NCBI GenBank assembly: GCA_016711925.1
Contig: JADJSA010000010.1
Coordinates: 1 to 64,000 of the forward strand
Direction of reading: 5' to 3'
From: Candidatus Methylophosphatis haderslevensis
Lineage (GTDB): Bacteria > Pseudomonadota > Gammaproteobacteria > Burkholderiales > Rhodocyclaceae
DNA length: 64,000 bases
Shown piece after piece: positions 1-9,615 of the stretch. Position 1 is the stretch's first letter. Each line of letters opens with the position of its first letter. The notes below the pieces were generated by a model that did not search any database, had not been told where the DNA came from, and saw nothing but the letters and a program-made list of their open reading frames with translations. A program made the position numbers and the translations under genes.

Positions 1-65
1 GATCGAGCGTGTTGGGATTCTGCTGCGCTGGCGGCTACCGCGACCCGCTGTGCCGTGCGTCGGGC

Positions 66-107
66 GATGCCTGAAGGCCCAGTATCCATGCGCCTTCCAG
101 GGCACCG
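66..107. repeat. Dispersed GCCGCATGG-type intergenic repeat, copy A
   Basis: Read on the minus strand this 42-bp stretch matches 39381-39422 with three mismatches (shared core GCATGGATACTGGG). It belongs to a family found in at least seven intergenic spots of the window and lies downstream of the receptor remnant. Confidence 0.7.
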
Positions 108-172
108 TTTGCGCACCGGGCGGCACCCTGAGGGCAAGTGCGTCCGCTTTGGATTTACAAAGACGGCAATAG

Positions 173-208
173 AACGCGTTGCGCCGACTTGCATCGGCGC
201 AACGCGTT
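173..208 (-). terminator. Strong hairpin downstream of the receptor remnant
   Basis: A perfect 15-bp inverted repeat (173-187 with 194-208, arms AACGCGTTGCGCCGA) encloses a 6-nt loop. It sits 23 bp past the stop of the minus-strand receptor. The sequence that follows on the minus strand is only weakly T-rich, so intrinsic termination is plausible but not certain. Confidence 0.5.
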
Positions 209-230
209 GCGGAAAGCAGATCCGCGGCGG

Positions 231-3012
231 CTACTTGAACGCGTAGGTCAGGCTGGCGTAGAAGAAGCGCCCGCGCGGGTCGGCGTAGCCGGGGTCATAG
301 CCGGACTGGAAGTAGTTCTGGCCGCCCGCGTTGGTGTAGGGCGGGTCTGTGTTGAGCAGGTTGCGAACGCCGAAGTTTATCTTGGCATTCTTGAATCCCG
401 CGTATGAACCCTGGATGTCGTAGGTCACGTACTCGCTGACCCGGCGTGCCTTGAACGCGGGATCGGTCGCGTCTTCGAAGGTGCCGGCAATGTCTGCGTA
501 ACCGCGCTGGTAGTTCTGCGCTATGCCGGCGGTCCATGGACCCATCTTCCAGTCCAGCGTCAGATAGTGGTGCCAGCGTGGAATCACGCCGCCGTCGCCT
601 TGCACGATCGGAGACACCACGCCGACGATGCTGCTCTTCGACCCATCTACGTTCTGGATTTCGTACTTGTCGAAGTAAGTGCCATTCAGGCCAAGCTGCA
701 GACTGCCGGCCTCGGCAAGCGGGAACTTGAATTTCCAGTCGACGTCCAGGCCGCGCACCTTGGTCTCGCCCAGGTTGAGGCTGATCTGGTCGATCGACGT
801 GATCGGACCCGGAACATTCGGAAATGCCGGATCCACCGGGCCGCGGGTAATTAGCGACCCGTACTTGACCTGATCTGCAAGGATTGCGCTGGGCTGCCAG
901 AAGATGATGCGATTGGTCAGCTTCACGGCAAAGGCGTCGAATGAGAGCGAAATCGCGCTCGTGGGTTCAAGCACGATTCCTGCCGTGATGTTGGTCGACC
1001 TTCGGACTTCAAAGTCGACTCTGCCGACACGGATGTTGAACTGAGTTTCGCAGTCGTTCGAACTCGATGTCGTCGGGCAGCGCAACGGATCGGTGAGCCC
1101 TGCGCTGATACGCCCGAGGTTTGGGGCTGGTAGAGCTCGGTCAGACTTTGGCGCGCGGAATCCCTTGCCCCATGACGAGCGAACCAGCACTTCCGCCGGC
1201 CGCCAACGCACGCCGACCTGGGCGTTGTCTTGCTGCCGGTGCCTGGTAATTCGTCGTAACGGACCGCGGCATTGAGTTCAAGCGACTTGAGTACCGGGGC
1301 GCTCAACCCGGCAAGAACGCGGTGACGTTGCGGGATTTGTCGACAGGCAGGTTGTCGCCGCCATAGTGCGTGGTGTCGCCGATCTGCAACCTGGCGCGGT
1401 GTCGACCGAAAACCTCGCGCCGCGCCCTCGGCGCCGAGCGCCATCGCCATTGACCCGCCTGAAAGCTTCATCAGCTCGCGGCTGAGCTTGGCCGAGATGC
1501 TGTCGATGGACGATTCGGTCTGATAGGCGACGCCATGGAACAGTGTTTCCTTGAGCTGCTGCTCGACCGCCGGCGTACTTGCGCCGAACGGGTTGACCTG
1601 GCCGCTGTTGAGCAGCGGCATGACCCTGGTGTAGAGCCCGATCCCGCTATTGGAAACTTCCGTGAGTTTGGTCTTGGTATGCAGAAAGCTCGCGCGTCAT
1701 AGTCCCAACTCGCAACGGTTCCCTCTGCCGAGAACGACGCGCGGCTGCTCGGAGAAGCCGAGAACTCGCGCGGACCGAGCGGATAAGAGCGGTAGCGAAC
1801 CAGTAGGTCCGGTGTCGCGCCGCCGGTTACGTTGGCAGTGTACATAGGAAGTCGGGTAGCGGACTGGACGCGTGGAGCAGGATCGTGGCAAAGGCGAAGT
1901 TGCCGGCGTTGTAGGGCGCCTGACTGGCCAGGGGGATTGCTGTTCGGAATGTTGAACTGATCGGAAATCGGAGAGGGCTGGATCGACATCTGGTTTTCTT
2001 GCGCGCATACGACGCCTCGGCATAGGCCTCCATCTCGGGAGTCAGCGCGAAGCGCGCAGAGCCGAACAAACTGGTTTGCTCGATTTCGGGCAGCAGGGCG
2101 ACCTGTGGAGCCGGGTCATACCGGCAACGTGAGGAGGGGAACAGCGGACTCGTGACAGACGGCGAGCAGTTGTTCGGCGCCAACGGATTGCGCGTACCGA
2201 AACTGCCGTCGGCGGCCAGAATGTTGCCCGGAAGGTGCTGCCCGATGTCGTGTCGTTGAGCGCACCTTCGTTGATCGCGGTGTTGGCAAAACCGTCGATC
2301 CCGTCCGTACAGCGAGTTGTCGACCTGATGGCTGCCGACCAAGGTGACATTGAAACGGTCTTCGCCCATGTCGCCGAAACCGACCGAGCCATTTATGCCT
2401 TGGCGGCGCCGCCGCCGTCCTGCGTGCCACCGCCATACAGGGTGAACTCGCCTTCTTGTAGTCCTTTGCGCAAATGAAGTTGATGACGCCACCGATTGCA
2501 TCGCTGCCGTAGATCGCCGATGCGCCGTCCTTCAGCACCTCGATCCGTTCGAGTGCGGACAGCGGAATGTTGCCGACGTCGACCGTGGCGCCGGCCCGCT
2601 GCCGTCATCAGGCCGTTCACTGGCAACGTGCGACCGTTGATCAGTACCAGAGTGCGTTGCGATCCCAGATTGCGCATGGGGACGTTGCTGTACCCGACCG
2701 ACCGGGCTGTTCGAGCGTAAGTGGTGCCTGGTCGACCGTATATGAACCCTTGGAATCGACAGCAACTCAAGTTGATGGTGCTGGCGTCCGGTTCGATTCG
2801 ATTTCCTGATTTTCCTGGTAATCACCCGGCACCGGAAGCGCCGCTTCGACCTGGATGCGCTTGATCGCTGATCCCGTCACCTCGACGCGCTGCAGGCTTT
2901 GCGCTTCCTGCGCCAGCGCCGCGGTCATGCCACCGCAGGCAAACATGGTGCCGACGGCATGAGCGAGGATTCTGGGAGCGAGCCGATTCCTTTGCGGGCC
3001 AGTGGGCTTCAT
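231..3012 (-). pseudogene. TonB-dependent outer-membrane receptor, multiply frameshifted
   Basis: The N-terminus is intact: a signal peptide of about 35 residues from ATG 3012, then a TonB-box/plug start (QRVEVTGSAIKR). Plug-domain hallmarks follow in alternating frames: RTLVLINGRTLP near 2630, then LKDGASAIYGSDAIGG near 2500. The C-terminal 326 residues (231-1211) are one open frame ending in a typical barrel strand (FFYASLTYAFK). The total span fits a receptor of about 925 residues, but the reading frame changes repeatedly between about 1200 and 2770. Such receptors import siderophores, cobalamin, nickel or polymers using ExbBD-TonB, which is encoded next door. The substrate cannot be told. 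The frameshifts are either genuine decay or locally poor sequence, since the gene lies at the window edge. Confidence 0.8.
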
Positions 3013-3462
3013 TGTTCGACCTTTCCGTGATGGTGTGCGATTGACAACAACCTGCCCCGCGTCAGCCGTCGGGGTGCGCGAAGCAGGAACTCGTTAACAT
3101 TAGGTTACAATTTCCAATAGATTGTTTTACCGCAAGTTTTGAATGTCAAGGGCTGGCCCGGCGGTTGTGGCATCGTTGCCGGTGCACATTTGCCGCCGAG
3201 GCGCCGTTCCGCGACGAATTCAAACGCCGCAGCGGAACGACGATCGTTTTCTCTGCGGGATCGATTCAAACGGCGCGCCGAACGGCCCATGACAACTCGC
3301 TACCCGGGTGCGTGTGCCGCCTGGTTGTTGCGTTGCGAGACGGAAACGTTGGGAGCAAAAAATTTGTGCCGGGCGCACTCCGGCGCCCCAACAAGAGCCC
3401 CTCGTTGTGCGAACATGCAGCCAAAATCAACTCGTTCCCGATCCCCATTGTCTGGAGGCAGC
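3013..3462. other. Divergent intergenic region between receptor and exbB
   Basis: This 450-bp stretch must hold the promoters for the receptor remnant and for exbB. An open frame runs into exbB from 3139, but it lacks a ribosome site and looks non-coding before ATG 3463. I saw no convincing Fur-box palindrome. There is an AT-richer patch at about 3090-3140. Confidence 0.5.
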
Positions 3463-4326
3463 ATGTCGAAATTGATCCGTATGCCTGCGTTGGCCGTTGT
3501 CCTGTGCGCATTTGCGGCACTGCTGAATGTCGCGCCGTCCGCACTTGCCCAAGGTGCGGCAGCACCGGCCGCCGCGCCTGCAGAACAAACGCAGCCGCCC
3601 GCACCCGCGCCGTCGGCATCCGCACCTGCCCCCGCGGCCAGCCGAACCACCGAGATCGTCGACAACCCCTACGGTCTCGAGGCGTTGTGGAAAGGCGGCG
3701 ATTTCGTCGCCCGGGGAACCCTGATGATCCTGGTGATCATGTCGATGGGAAGCTGGTACATCATCATCACCAAGCTGTACGAGCAGTTCAAGCTCGGCGG
3801 CCAGGCGCGCGAGGCGAACAAGACTTTCTGGACCGCCGGCACGGTGAGGCAGGGTGCCGATTCTCTCAACACGGAGAGCCCGTTCCGCTTCCTTGCCGAA
3901 TCCGGGCTCGATGCGTCCAACAAACACGTCGGGTTGCTGGGCAACGTCGATCTGCACACGTGGATCGGCATGTCGATCCAGCGCGCGATGGAAAACGTGC
4001 AAAGCCGCCTGCAGGACGGCCTGGCGTTTCTCGCCACGGTCGGATCTACGGCGCCGTTCGTCGGCCTGTTCGGCACGGTGTGGGGCATCTACCATGCGCT
4101 GACCGCAATCGGCATCGCCGGGCAGGCGTCGATCGACAAAGTGGCCGGCCCGGTCGGTGAGGCGCTGATCATGACGGCGATCGGTCTGGCGGTCGCGGTG
4201 CCCGCGGTGCTTGGCTACAACTGGCTGGTCCGCCGCAACAAGGCGGCGATGGAACAGGTGCGCGCCTTCGGCGCCGACCTGCACGCGGTATTGCTCGGCG
4301 CCCCGAACAGCAACGGCAAGCTCTGA
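3463..4326 (+). CDS. exbB: ExbB, proton-channel subunit of the TonB energy-transducing complex
   Basis: 287 residues in the MotA/TolQ/ExbB family. ExbB forms the inner-membrane pentamer that, with ExbD, uses the proton gradient to energise TonB. The start at 3463 is chosen because TGGAGG lies just upstream and it gives a signal-like helix followed by an Ala/Pro-rich periplasmic stretch (about residues 30-65), common in the longer ExbB forms. TM1 lies near residues 85-105, and the conserved TM2-TM3 core around residues 190-265 includes GLFGTVWGI. It heads an operon with two exbD genes and tonB; the next gene begins 2 bp after the stop. The longer upstream frame is rejected. Confidence 0.93.
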   Translation: MSKLIRMPALAVVLCAFAALLNVAPSALAQGAAAPAAAPAEQTQPPAPAPSASAPAPAASRTTEIVDNPYGLEALWKGGDFVARGTLMILVIMSMGSWYIIITKLYEQFKLGGQAREANKTFWTAGTVRQGADSLNTESPFRFLAESGLDASNKHVGLLGNVDLHTWIGMSIQRAMENVQSRLQDGLAFLATVGSTAPFVGLFGTVWGIYHALTAIGIAGQASIDKVAGPVGEALIMTAIGLAVAVPAVLGYNWLVRRNKAAMEQVRAFGADLHAVLLGAPNSNGKL

Positions 4327-4328
4327 CC

Positions 4329-4760
4329 ATGAGCATGAGCGTCGGCCCGTCGGAGGGCGACGAGGACGAAGTGGTATCGGCCATCAACACCACGCCGCTG
4401 GTCGACGTGATGCTGGTGTTGCTGATCATCTTCCTCATCACGATTCCCGTGGTGACCACTTCGATTCCGGTGCGCCTGCCCAAGGAAACCAATGAGGTCC
4501 GCGAGACCAAACCCGAGAACATCAACATATCGGTGGATGCCGCCGGGCGCATCTTCTGGAACGACCTGCAGATCGCCAACACCAATGCGCTGGTCGAGCG
4601 GCTAAAGAAAATCTCGTTGATCGATCCGCAGCCGGCGGTGCAGATACGCGGCGACGGCGGCGCCAACTACGATTCGGTCGGTCGCGTGATCTACGCCTGC
4701 CAGCGCGCCGGCATCGCCAAGGTCGGCTTTATCCTCGAACCGCCGGCGCGCGGTGGCTGA
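4329..4760 (+). CDS. exbD1: ExbD, first copy
   Basis: 143 residues. A single N-terminal transmembrane helix preceded by INTTPLVDVMLVLLIIFLI holds the conserved proton-carrying Asp of the ExbD/TolR family, followed by a periplasmic domain. It acts with ExbB as the stator-like motor for TonB. The same motif recurs in the next gene, so this operon carries two ExbD paralogues, an arrangement known from other exbB-exbD1-exbD2 clusters. Confidence 0.92.
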   Translation: MSMSVGPSEGDEDEVVSAINTTPLVDVMLVLLIIFLITIPVVTTSIPVRLPKETNEVRETKPENINISVDAAGRIFWNDLQIANTNALVERLKKISLIDPQPAVQIRGDGGANYDSVGRVIYACQRAGIAKVGFILEPPARGG

Positions 4761-4796
4761 CATGGCGGACGGATCGCAAAGCCGGGGGTACTGCGA

Positions 4797-5228
4797 ATGG
4801 GAATGAACGTCGGTTCGGGCAGCGGGTCGGGCGATCCGGAGGTGATGGTCGATATCAACACCACGCCGCTGATCGACGTGATGCTGGTGTTGCTGATCAT
4901 GCTGATCATCACCATTCCGATCCAGTTGCATTCGGTCAATCTGAACATGCCGGTCGGCAAGCCGCCGCCGCAGACGGCACCGCCCGAGGTCGTGAAGATC
5001 GACGTCGATGCCGACAGCATCACTTACTGGAACGGCGAGCGCCTGGCCGATCGCCCGGCGCTGGAGGCCAAGCTGCGCAGCGCCGCCGCACAGGAGGTGC
5101 AGCCCGAGTTGCACCTGCGGCCGAACAAGCTCGCCAAGTACGACATCGTGGCCGGTGTGATGGTGTCGTCGCAGCGGCTCGGGCTGACCAAGATCGGCAT
5201 CGTCGGCAGCGAGCAGTTCGTCGAATAG
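4797..5228 (+). CDS. exbD2: ExbD, second copy
   Basis: 143 residues, the second ExbD/TolR family protein of the operon. It shows INTTPLIDVMLVLLIMLII near residues 19-37 with the key Asp. Its periplasmic part differs clearly from the first copy, so it is an old paralogue and not a recent duplication. The two may form a mixed ExbD dimer or serve different receptors (inference). Confidence 0.92.
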   Translation: MGMNVGSGSGSGDPEVMVDINTTPLIDVMLVLLIMLIITIPIQLHSVNLNMPVGKPPPQTAPPEVVKIDVDADSITYWNGERLADRPALEAKLRSAAAQEVQPELHLRPNKLAKYDIVAGVMVSSQRLGLTKIGIVGSEQFVE

Positions 5229-5259
5229 CGCCAGTCGACAAGCAGAGGATAACGGCAAG

Positions 5260-5943
5260 ATGGATTTCGCGCGGCAGCAACGAGACCCCAAGAAACACCT
5301 GGTCGGCATTTCCGTGGTCTTGCTGCTGCATGTCCTGGTGATCTATGCGCTGGTGACCGGCCTGGCGCGCAAGGCGGTCGAAGTCATCAAGAAGCCGTAC
5401 GATGCCAAAATCATCGAAGAGGTCAAGCTGCCGCCGCCGCCACCACCGCCGCCACCGCCGCAGGTCAAGCAGATCGAGCGGCAGCAGCCGCGTCTCGATA
5501 CGCCGCCGCCCAAGCCCTTCGTACCGCCGCCAGAAGTCGACGTGCCGCAGGCGCAGACCGCGCCCGTGATTTCGGCCACGACGGCGGAGCCGCCGACCCA
5601 GCCGCATGTGATCGAGCCGCCCGCGCCCCCGGCACCCCCCGCGCCGCCGGTGCACAAACCGAGCGTGATCCGCGGTGTCAATTGCCCGGGACAGCCGGCT
5701 AAACCCGAATACCCGCGCAACGCCATGCGCGAGAGCATCAGCGGCAGCATCTTCGTCCGCGCGACGGTGAATACCGATGGCAGCGTGAGCAATCCGCGCA
5801 TCGCGAAAGTCGAAGGCATGAGCCAGAACGACGCGCGCAAGTACTTCAGCTCGACGCTGTTTGCCAATGCCACGCAATACAGTTGCGGCGACCAGGATTC
5901 TCCCGTCGACGTGGAGATCGAGTACCGCTTCACCCTGGAATGA
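5260..5943 (+). CDS. tonB: TonB, periplasm-spanning energy transducer
   Basis: 227 residues. There is an N-terminal signal anchor (about residues 14-34), a Pro-rich spacer with a run of ten prolines near residue 60 and more Pro/Ala repeats to about 135. The C-terminal TonB domain (about 140-227) includes the family's YPRNAMRESISGSIFVRATV stretch. It couples the ExbBD motor to outer-membrane receptors. It is the last gene of the exbB-exbD-exbD-tonB operon, 31 bp after exbD2, and meets apaG tail to tail. Confidence 0.92.
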   Translation: MDFARQQRDPKKHLVGISVVLLLHVLVIYALVTGLARKAVEVIKKPYDAKIIEEVKLPPPPPPPPPPQVKQIERQQPRLDTPPPKPFVPPPEVDVPQAQTAPVISATTAEPPTQPHVIEPPAPPAPPAPPVHKPSVIRGVNCPGQPAKPEYPRNAMRESISGSIFVRATVNTDGSVSNPRIAKVEGMSQNDARKYFSSTLFANATQYSCGDQDSPVDVEIEYRFTLE

Positions 5944-6002
5944 CTGCGCCCGGGATCGGCGCGTGTCCTCCGGCCCGGATCGGGTGCGTTGCGCGAACTC
6001 GG

Positions 6003-6386
6003 CTAGTGCAGCACCCGCGGCATGGCCAGCGTGAATTCGGCGATCGGCGCCTCGAACCGGGTGCCGTCTTCCGCCGTCATCTGGTAGCTGCCGCGCATCG
6101 TGCCGACCGGCGTGCTCAGCGCACAGCCGCTGGTGTACTCGAAGCTTTCGCCGGGCTTGAGGACGGGCTGTTTGCCGACCACGCCGAGCCCGCGTACTTC
6201 CTGCACCGTGCCATCGCCATCGGTGATGATCCAGTGACGCGAAATCAACTGCGCGGCGACGCTGCCGATGTTGCGGATCGAGATCGTGTAAGCGAAGACG
6301 AAACGGCCCGCCGCAACATCCGACTGCTCGTCGAGAAACTGCGGGGTCGCGCCGATTGCGATTTCGTACTTGGCGGTATCAGTCAT
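6003..6386 (-). CDS. apaG: ApaG (Co2+/Mg2+ efflux-associated) protein
   Basis: 127 residues, the usual size of the ApaG/DUF525 family, a single fibronectin-III-like fold. Recognisable stretches are YTISIRNIG, LISRHWIITDGDG and GEVRGLGVVG-like VQEVRGLGVVGKQP, then the family block SFEYTSG. ApaG is linked to cobalt resistance and to apaH in enterics; its molecular role is not well defined. Divergently transcribed from rpe, with about 150 bp of shared promoter region. Confidence 0.94.
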   Translation of the reverse strand: MTDTAKYEIAIGATPQFLDEQSDVAAGRFVFAYTISIRNIGSVAAQLISRHWIITDGDGTVQEVRGLGVVGKQPVLKPGESFEYTSGCALSTPVGTMRGSYQMTAEDGTRFEAPIAEFTLAMPRVLH

Positions 6387-6540
6387 GCAGCCATTGAATA
6401 CGATTTCCCGCTCGCTGACAATCGGTCTACACGCGCAAGCATCAGCGCGCGTCGAGGGTACAGCAAAGAAATCGTGATGCCGGTCGCGGCGCGCTTCTGT
6501 TTACAATCGGGCAATCCGAAACCGCCCCCGAGGTAACGCC

Positions 6541-7207
6541 ATGTATCGCATTGCTCCCAGCATCCTCTCCGCCAATTTTGCGAAACTCGGCGAGGAAGTG
6601 ACCGGCGTCATCGAGGCGGGTGCCGACTGGATTCATTTCGACGTGATGGACAACCATTACGTGCCCAACCTGACGATCGGGCCGCTGGTGTGCGAAGCGA
6701 TCCGGCCACTGACCAAGGCGACGATCGACGTGCATCTGATGGTCAAGCCGGTCGACCGCATCGTGCCCGACTTCGCCAAGGCCGGCGCCGACCTGATCAG
6801 CTTTCACCCGGAAGCGTCCGAACATATCGATCGCACGCTGGGGCTGATCAAGGAATCCGGCTGCAAGGCGGGGACTCGTGTTCAATCCTGCCACGCCGCT
6901 GCACTACCTCGATCACGTGATGGACAAGCTCGACCTGATACTGCTGATGTCGGTGAACCCGGGCTTCGGCGGACAGAAGTTCATTGCCGAAGCGCTGGCC
7001 AAGCTGCGCATCGTCAGGCAGCGCATCGACGCGTCGGGGCGCGACATCCGCCTCGAGATCGACGGCGGCGTGAAGGTCGACAACATCGCCGAGATTGCGC
7101 GGGCGGGCGCCGACACTTTCGTTGCCGGTTCGGCCATCTACAGCACCAAGGACTACAAGGCCACCATCGATGCGATGCGTGCGGAACTGGCCAAAGTCAA
7201 GTCCTGA
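6541..7207 (+). pseudogene. rpe: Ribulose-phosphate 3-epimerase with one single-base frameshift
   Basis: Interconverts ribulose-5-phosphate and xylulose-5-phosphate. The N-terminus (MYRIAPSILSANFAKLGEE, HFDVMDNHYVPNLT) is in one frame and the C-terminus (FNPATPLHYLDHVMD, LLMSVNPGFGGQKF, EIDGGV) in another. The switch lies at the GGGG run 6870-6873. Removing one G restores GCKAGLVFNP and a normal epimerase of about 221 residues. The catalytic His/Asp metal ligands are all present. The gene is normally important for growth, so a base-calling error is at least as likely as a true mutation. Stop and gph start overlap (TGATG). Confidence 0.88.
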
Positions 7208-7905
7208 TGGATCGCAACATACTTTCCGGGGTGCGGGCGGTACTGATCGATCTCGACGGCACGCTGCTCGACACGATCCCCGATCTGGCCGAAGCGGCCA
7301 ACCGTACGCTGGCGCAAATCGGTCGCCCGCCGCTGCCGATCGATACGGTGAGAACCTACGTCGGCAAGGGAATCCCGGTACTGGTCAAGCGCTGCCTCAC
7401 CGGGCACCTGGACGACGAGATTGAACCGGAGCCCGCCGAACTCGCCCGCGCGTTGCCGATCTTCAAGCGCCACTATGCCGCCGTCAATGGCGCGCAGACG
7501 ACGATCTATCCGAAGGTGATCGAGGGTCTGGTGGCGATGCGCGACAAGGGTTTGCATTTGGCATGCATCACCAACAAAGCTGGGGATTTCACGCTGCCCC
7601 TGATCGAGCGGACCGGGCTCGCGGCGTATTTTTCCGTGGTGGTCAGCGGCGACACCACGCCCGAGAAAAAGCCGCATCCGGCGCCGCTGCTGCATGCCTG
7701 CGCCGCGTTCGGCGTGGAGCCGAATCAGGCGGTGATGATCGGGGATTCGACCAACGACGCGCTGGCGGGGCGAAACGCCGGGTGTCGCGTGCTGTGCGTG
7801 CCCTACGGCTACAACGAAGGCGGCGACGTACACGACATCGATTGTGATGCTATAGTCGACTCGCTATTGGATGCCGCCGCGCTGTTGCAGCCGTCCATGC
7901 GCTGA
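7207..7905 (+). CDS. gph: Phosphoglycolate phosphatase (HAD family)
   Basis: 232 residues. HAD motif I DLDGTLLDT (about residues 14-22), motif II in ITNKAG, and motifs III-IV KKPHPAP and GDSTNDALAGRNAG are all present. It removes phosphate from 2-phosphoglycolate. It overlaps the rpe stop by one base and precedes trpE, the order usual in betaproteobacteria. An upstream frame that joins it to the rpe N-terminus is an artefact of the rpe frameshift. Confidence 0.93.
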   Translation: MDRNILSGVRAVLIDLDGTLLDTIPDLAEAANRTLAQIGRPPLPIDTVRTYVGKGIPVLVKRCLTGHLDDEIEPEPAELARALPIFKRHYAAVNGAQTTIYPKVIEGLVAMRDKGLHLACITNKAGDFTLPLIERTGLAAYFSVVVSGDTTPEKKPHPAPLLHACAAFGVEPNQAVMIGDSTNDALAGRNAGCRVLCVPYGYNEGGDVHDIDCDAIVDSLLDAAALLQPSMR

Positions 7906-7940
7906 AGCACGATCCGACACACAGAAAGTCTCTTTCCGTC

Positions 7941-8024
7941 ATGATTCGCTTGCCGCAACTCGGGGTTGTCGACGCAGTGCACGGGGCCTGGCCCTGGCGA
8001 CGCTGCACGTTCTGGCGCAGCTAG
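7941..8024 (+). CDS. Candidate Trp-rich leader peptide (trpL-like) upstream of trpE
   Basis: A 27-codon ORF beginning MIRLPQLG and ending in TAG contains three Trp codons at positions 17, 19 and 25 (AWPW and FW). It lies between gph and trpE, 75 bp before the trpE start. Just after it is a perfect 7-bp hairpin (8039-8045 with 8056-8062), and a 5-bp hairpin spans its stop codon (8014-8028). This is the layout of a transcription-attenuation leader. Weak points: no good ribosome site (only GAAAG at a long distance) and no T-run after the hairpin. Confidence 0.45.
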   Translation: MIRLPQLGVVDAVHGAWPWRRCTFWRS

Positions 8025-8098
8025 CGCCGAGCCTGCGGCCCGTGCCGGTTTATGCGCACGGGTTACCGACGCACCCTGTTCAAGCTTGCCGTGGAATC

Positions 8099-9592
8099 AT
8101 GATCAACGAATCCGAGTTCAATCGCCTCGCCGGTCTGGGCTACAACCGCATCCCGGTGACGCTCGAGACCTTTGCCGATCTCGACACGCCGCTGTCGATC
8201 TACATCAAGCTGGCCGACGCGCCATACACCTACCTGCTCGAATCAGTGCAGGGCGGCGAACGTTTCGGCCGCTATTCCTTTATCGGGCTCGCTGCGCGAA
8301 CCCGCGTTGCGGTTTATGGCCGCACGGTGCTGACCATCACCGGCGATCGCATCGCCGAGCGGCGCGACTATTCCAACCCGATGGCCTTCGTCGCCGAGTT
8401 CAACTCGCGCTTCAAGGTGCCGCACGTGGCCGGACTGCCGCGCTTTTGCGGCGGGTTGGTCGGCCTGTTCGGTTACGACACCGTGCGCTACATCGAACCC
8501 AGGCTGGCACAGGTCGACAAGCCCGATCCGCTCGGCACGCCGGACATCGTGTTGCTGCTGTCCGAGGAAATCGCGATCGTCGACAACCTGTCGGGTAAGC
8601 TGACGCTGGTCGTGTACGCCGAGCCGGGCGTGCCGGGCGCATACCGGCACGCGGTTGCCCGGCTCAAGGCGCTGCTCGCCAGGTTGCGCGAACCGGTGAC
8701 GATTCCGGCCGAGACACCCAGCGCGTCCCTGCCGGCCGTCTCCGGCTTCGGCGAGGAGGAATTCAAGGCGGCGGTGCGCCGCGCCAAACAGTACATTGTC
8801 GATGGCGACATCATGCAGGTGGTATTGTCGCAGCGCCTGAGCAAACCGTTCGCGGCGAGCCCGCTGTCGCTCTACCGGACGCTGCGCACGCTCAATCCTT
8901 CGCCCTACATGTTCTTCTTCAATTTCGAGGATTTTCATGTGGTCGGCGCCTCGCCCGAGATTCTGGTGCGGCTCGAGGACGCAACGGTGACGGTGCGGCC
9001 GATCGCCGGCACGCGCAAGCGCGGCGCGACGCCAACCGAGGACCAGGCGCTCGAGGCCGACCTGCTGGCCGACCAGAAGGAACGCGCAGAACACCTGATG
9101 CTGCTCGACCTGGGCCGCAACGATGCCGGGCGCGTCGCTGCCACCGGCAGCGTGCGGGTGACCGACAGCTTCACCGTCGAGCGCTACTCTCATGTCATGC
9201 ACATCGTGTCCAATGTCGAAGCGACGCTGAAGAGCGGTCTGTCGGCGCTCGATGTGTTGCGCGCGACTTTTCCGGCCGGCACCGTGTCGGGGGCGCCGAA
9301 GGTGCGCGCGATGGAGATCATCGACGAACTGGAACCGGTCAAGCGCGGCATCTACGCCGGCGCGGCCGGCTACCTGGGCTTCAATGGCGACATGGATCTG
9401 TGCATCGCGATTCGCACCGCGGTGATCAAGGACGGCGTGCTGCATGTGCAGGCCGGTGCGGGCATCGTCGCCGACTCCGATCCGGATTCCGAGTGGATCG
9501 AAACGCAGAACAAGGCGCGCGCGCAGTTGCGGGCGGCGGAGATGGCCGAAGCCGGGCTGGATACGCGCTTCGATGCCGAGGCCGGACGATGA
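8099..9592 (+). CDS. trpE: Anthranilate synthase component I
   Basis: 497 residues, normal for TrpE. It converts chorismate to anthranilate using ammonia from TrpG. The N-terminal domain holds feedback-inhibition motifs (LLESVQGGERFGRYSFIG near residue 45). The chorismate-binding domain has GDIMQVVLSQR, PSPYMFFF, RPIAGTRKRG, DLGRNDAGRV and GTVSGAPKVRAMEII. The start at 8099 (MINESEFNRLAGLGYNRIPV) matches the family; the open frame further upstream reads through the leader region. It is separated from trpG by two genes on the other strand. Confidence 0.95.
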   Translation: MINESEFNRLAGLGYNRIPVTLETFADLDTPLSIYIKLADAPYTYLLESVQGGERFGRYSFIGLAARTRVAVYGRTVLTITGDRIAERRDYSNPMAFVAEFNSRFKVPHVAGLPRFCGGLVGLFGYDTVRYIEPRLAQVDKPDPLGTPDIVLLLSEEIAIVDNLSGKLTLVVYAEPGVPGAYRHAVARLKALLARLREPVTIPAETPSASLPAVSGFGEEEFKAAVRRAKQYIVDGDIMQVVLSQRLSKPFAASPLSLYRTLRTLNPSPYMFFFNFEDFHVVGASPEILVRLEDATVTVRPIAGTRKRGATPTEDQALEADLLADQKERAEHLMLLDLGRNDAGRVAATGSVRVTDSFTVERYSHVMHIVSNVEATLKSGLSALDVLRATFPAGTVSGAPKVRAMEIIDELEPVKRGIYAGAAGYLGFNGDMDLCIAIRTAVIKDGVLHVQAGAGIVADSDPDSEWIETQNKARAQLRAAEMAEAGLDTRFDAEAGR

Positions 9593-9615
9593 TCCGGCGC
9601 GTTGCGCAAGCGGGC

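Noticed and set aside
3139..4326. A longer ExbB of 395 residues
   Set aside because: The extension has no ribosome site or similarity; ATG 3463 has TGGAGG and begins a signal-like helix.
6541..7905. A 454-codon frame that looks like an Rpe-Gph fusion
   Set aside because: It arises from the one-base insertion in rpe; the middle 110 residues have no family similarity and the true Rpe C-terminus is in another frame.
8039..8062. A classic Rho-independent terminator in the trpE leader
   Set aside because: The 7-bp hairpin is perfect but is followed by TTACCGACG and not a T-run, so I list it only as part of a candidate leader.
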